Origin: Candidatus Scatousia excrementigallinarum
GTDB taxonomy: Bacteria; Cyanobacteriota; Vampirovibrionia; Gastranaerophilales; Gastranaerophilaceae
Length of the DNA: 32,627 bases
Assembly (NCBI GenBank): GCA_018711035.1
Contig: DVIU01000207.1
Span: 1-32,627 of the forward strand
Direction of reading: 5' to 3'
Part shown: positions 30,913 through 32,627 of the stretch, piece after piece
Numbering within the stretch: position 1 is the first letter of the stretch
How the letters are laid out: each line of letters starts with the position of its first letter
The notes under the pieces: generated by a model
What the model saw: the letters and a program-made list of their open reading frames with translations, nothing else
Databases searched by the model: none
Told to the model about the DNA's origin: nothing
Made by a program: the position numbers and the translations under genes

Positions 30913-31714
30913 TTAATTACACTTATGTTTGCCCTGCCAGCTCAAATCATTGCAGTGCAGATAATCCATATTTTCATTATAAATTACCCATGCAGTGCAT
31001 CCGTAGCCATATCCTGCGCCGGTAGAGTTTACGACACAATTTTTTTCAAAAGGCCTGTAAGTTTCAATTTGTGTACCAAAAGGTATAATTGATGTTTTAG
31101 TAATATAAAATACAAAAATATCTTTACCTATAGTATTTGGAGCTTTTACACCATTCAAATCAACAAAGAATTCTCCGCATACATTATTCAAAACGCCTCG
31201 TCCCATTACCTTATCGCAATTTTCAGCATAAATCCACGAACCGGACAACATAATACCATCAGAAAGAACTAACCTTGTATTCGCGGAAGATCCGTTTGAT
31301 GTTCCGTTCAGAGCATTTACATTCCACTTCATCTCATCACATTCAGAACCGTAAAGACAATTTTTTATAACTTTTAAATAAGGAGAGATATTTTTTAAAA
31401 AGACATTTGCACCTGATCTATCCTCGTCTTGGCCATCTTCTCCCGGAGCATAAAGTGTCATACCCCAATTTTCGGGACTTCCATTTTCTCTTATTGCATT
31501 TAAATAAGCGTGAGAAACAGTTGAATAAATTTTTTTTAATTTAGAAACCGTTACTTTTTCCTGATGCTTTTGGACAATTGACGGTAAAGTCATAGCAGCG
31601 ACAATCCCGACTATACCGAGTGTCACCAGTGTCTCGGCAAGCGTAAACCCTTTTTCTGAGAGGAATTTAGAACGCCCCCCCCCCCGTAAATACAATCATA
31701 TCAACATATTTCAT
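30913..31714 (-). CDS. Prepilin 4, frame interrupted at a G11 tract (candidate phase-variable gene)
   Basis: The ATG at 31714 follows AAAGGAGG by 5 nt. The leader reads MKYVDMIVFTGGG; with 11 G it ends AF-stop, with 10 G it continues RSKFLSEKG|FTLAETLVTLGIVG. The ON product would be 266 residues with a 22-residue leader. The Glu at mature position 5 is kept. The pilin domain has FFVDLNGVKAPNTIGKDIF, as in prepilins 1 and 3, and several Cys. A TTG at about 31695 reads through the tract in frame but lacks a ribosome binding site. The leader shares MK..DMI.F with prepilin 3, so these two look like a pair by descent. It lies 27 bp downstream of the WG-repeat gene on the same strand and may be in one transcript with it. 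Confidence 0.9.
31675..31685 (-). repeat. G11 homopolymer in prepilin 4 leader
   Basis: Eleven C on the plus strand, G11 in the gene, encoding Thr-Gly-Gly-Gly nine codons after the ATG. Flanks (TTTAC before, CGTT after) differ from those of prepilins 1 and 2, so the tract is kept although the surroundings have diverged. Confidence 0.95.
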
Positions 31715-31741
31715 ACGTTCCTCCTTTAAATAAAATTAATT

Positions 31742-32627
31742 CTATTGCAATCTGCGTTTTAATTCATACTTAACATCTGCCAACGGGCCGTTGTTCGGAG
31801 TTCTTACGGTATTATAATAATTTCTTACATATACAAACGGATACTTTGGCAGCCATCCGAGTTTGAAGAAAATTGTAACAGTATCTGCGCCTTGAGAAAG
31901 CATTAATTCATCAATAGTCTTTTCATGCGCCGGGGAAATTGATGAGAAAATTTTTAAAAGATAATCGGTAAATGTTACACTGTAATATCCTGTTGCAGTA
32001 CCAGGTTTTGCAATAAGTTCTGATACTTTGAAGTTTTCATTCCCTTTAATATTTTTTACATCCTGCGGCAAAGCAAGAGTCTCTCCTCTTACCTGCTCAA
32101 TCTCATACCATTGCCCGTTATAATTTATTCTCATGATATTAGGTTTTGGCATGTAAATATCATCGAATTTATTTTCTAATATGGTTTTTCCTTCCATATC
32201 AACGACGCCGAATTTGAAATTCTTACAGGTTAAAAACATACCGCCGAAAAGCAAATCAATAGAAGAATACTCCCGTGGTAAAATCTCTTTTCCGTTCTCA
32301 TCATATAAAGCATACCGGTTGCCGCTTCCTATTTTTAAATATCTACCCAAAACTCTTTCGGCATGGCTATATTTTACCGGTACAAGAATGTTACCCTGAT
32401 TATCTATTAACCCGAATTTATTTTTTTTCTGAACTATATAAGATGTACCGCCAAGCTTAATCATTTTTTTATAGACAGGCTCTATAATAACTGTGCCATC
32501 AGAATCTTTCAGTCCGAATAGATTTTCCTGATTAAAAACTTTTACTGATACATTTTTAGACACTTCAGCCTTATGAGTTTCGCAATAAACAGAGCTCTTG
32601 CAAACCAAAATTAAACTTAAAACCAAT
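31742..32627 (-). CDS. WG-repeat protein, 5' end outside the window
   Basis: The frame is open to the window edge. The visible start is a hydrophobic stretch (LVLSLILVCKSSVYC) that looks like the inner part of a signal peptide, so the true ATG is a few codons beyond. At least four WG-type repeats follow, about 35-40 residues apart: FGLKDSDGTVIIEPVYKK, FGLIDNQGNILVPVKY, YALYDENGKEILPREY and FGVVDMEGKTILENKF. These are beta-propeller-like WG_beta_rep modules seen in secreted surface proteins. The C-terminal 100 residues form a separate unknown domain ending KYELKRRLQ. It precedes prepilin 4 by 27 bp. Confidence 0.82.
   Translation of the reverse strand, partial: LVLSLILVCKSSVYCETHKAEVSKNVSVKVFNQENLFGLKDSDGTVIIEPVYKKMIKLGGTSYIVQKKNKFGLIDNQGNILVPVKYSHAERVLGRYLKIGSGNRYALYDENGKEILPREYSSIDLLFGGMFLTCKNFKFGVVDMEGKTILENKFDDIYMPKPNIMRINYNGQWYEIEQVRGETLALPQDVKNIKGNENFKVSELIAKPGTATGYYSVTFTDYLLKIFSSISPAHEKTIDELMLSQGADTVTIFFKLGWLPKYPFVYVRNYYNTVRTPNNGPLADVKYELKRRLQ

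Noticed and set aside
31675-31695. TTG start near 31695 giving an intact prepilin 4 frame
   Set aside because: Same reasoning: the ATG at 31714 has AAAGGAGG at 5 nt. Using the TTG would hide the shared leader design of the four genes.
1-32627. CRISPR arrays, insertion sequences, prophage genes, tRNA or rRNA genes
   Set aside because: No regularly spaced repeats, transposase or phage structural motifs, and no cloverleaf or rRNA-like sequence was seen in the gaps, all of which are under 300 bp.

Overview
This is a low-GC chromosomal window packed with short, mostly intact genes on both strands. The best guess for the source is a gut-type non-photosynthetic cyanobacterial relative (Vampirovibrionia/Melainabacteria, Gastranaerophilales). 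This is inferred from the five prepilins with the near-invariant FTLAEVLITLGIIG-type N-terminus, the partial protein beginning MGLSASQARLLSITARL, and the mixture of Gram-negative envelope genes (heptosyltransferase-like GT9, NagZ) with a Gram-positive-type DnaK. No rRNA or other decisive taxonomic marker is present. I see no prophage, insertion sequence, CRISPR array, tRNA or rRNA.

Layout. 1-452: start of a minus-strand gene of unknown function that leaves the window. 574-5707: purB, a GT9 glycosyltransferase, prepilin 1 and dnaK. 5763-9916: prepilin 5 with a divergent XRE regulator and a palindromic operator, a small unknown gene, gatA, prepilin 2 and another small unknown gene. 10018-11902: a winged-helix-like protein, a TIGR02757/DUF2400 protein behind a perfect consensus promoter, a candidate type I toxin-antitoxin-like RNA locus, a second small HTH regulator and a 64-residue protein. 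11968-19440: PPi-dependent phosphofructokinase, a GT4 glycosyltransferase, an alanine/sodium symporter translationally coupled to an ACT-domain protein, and a minus-strand operon (alpha/beta hydrolase, unknown, nagZ). 19495-25219: an HNH-nuclease-like protein with zinc-knuckle pairs, an aquaporin, pgeF, and the pabA/pabBC folate pair. 25325-28309: secreted Met-rich protein, secreted TonB/TolA-C-like protein, small membrane protein and an EmrB-type efflux pump. 28362-32627: prepilin 3, adenine deaminase, prepilin 4 and a WG-repeat protein cut by the window edge.

The outstanding signal is a contingency-locus-like system in the prepilins. Four of the five prepilin genes (1-4) carry a run of exactly 11 G on the coding strand, inside an extended leader peptide upstream of the prepilin-peptidase site. 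From the well-placed ATG with its Shine-Dalgarno sequence, 11 G leads to a stop two or three codons after the run; 10 G would join the leader to the pilin frame in every case. The tract lies in the part of the protein removed on maturation, so it can vary without changing the mature pilin. Phase variation, transcriptional slippage and a systematic homopolymer miscall are the competing explanations. The fifth prepilin has no tract and a short 5-residue leader; it is instead controlled by what looks like a dedicated XRE regulator and palindromic operator. Other notable themes are several promoters whose -10 box lies only 6-9 nt before the ATG (leaderless mRNAs), and a convergent, overlapping RNA pair at 11139-11370.
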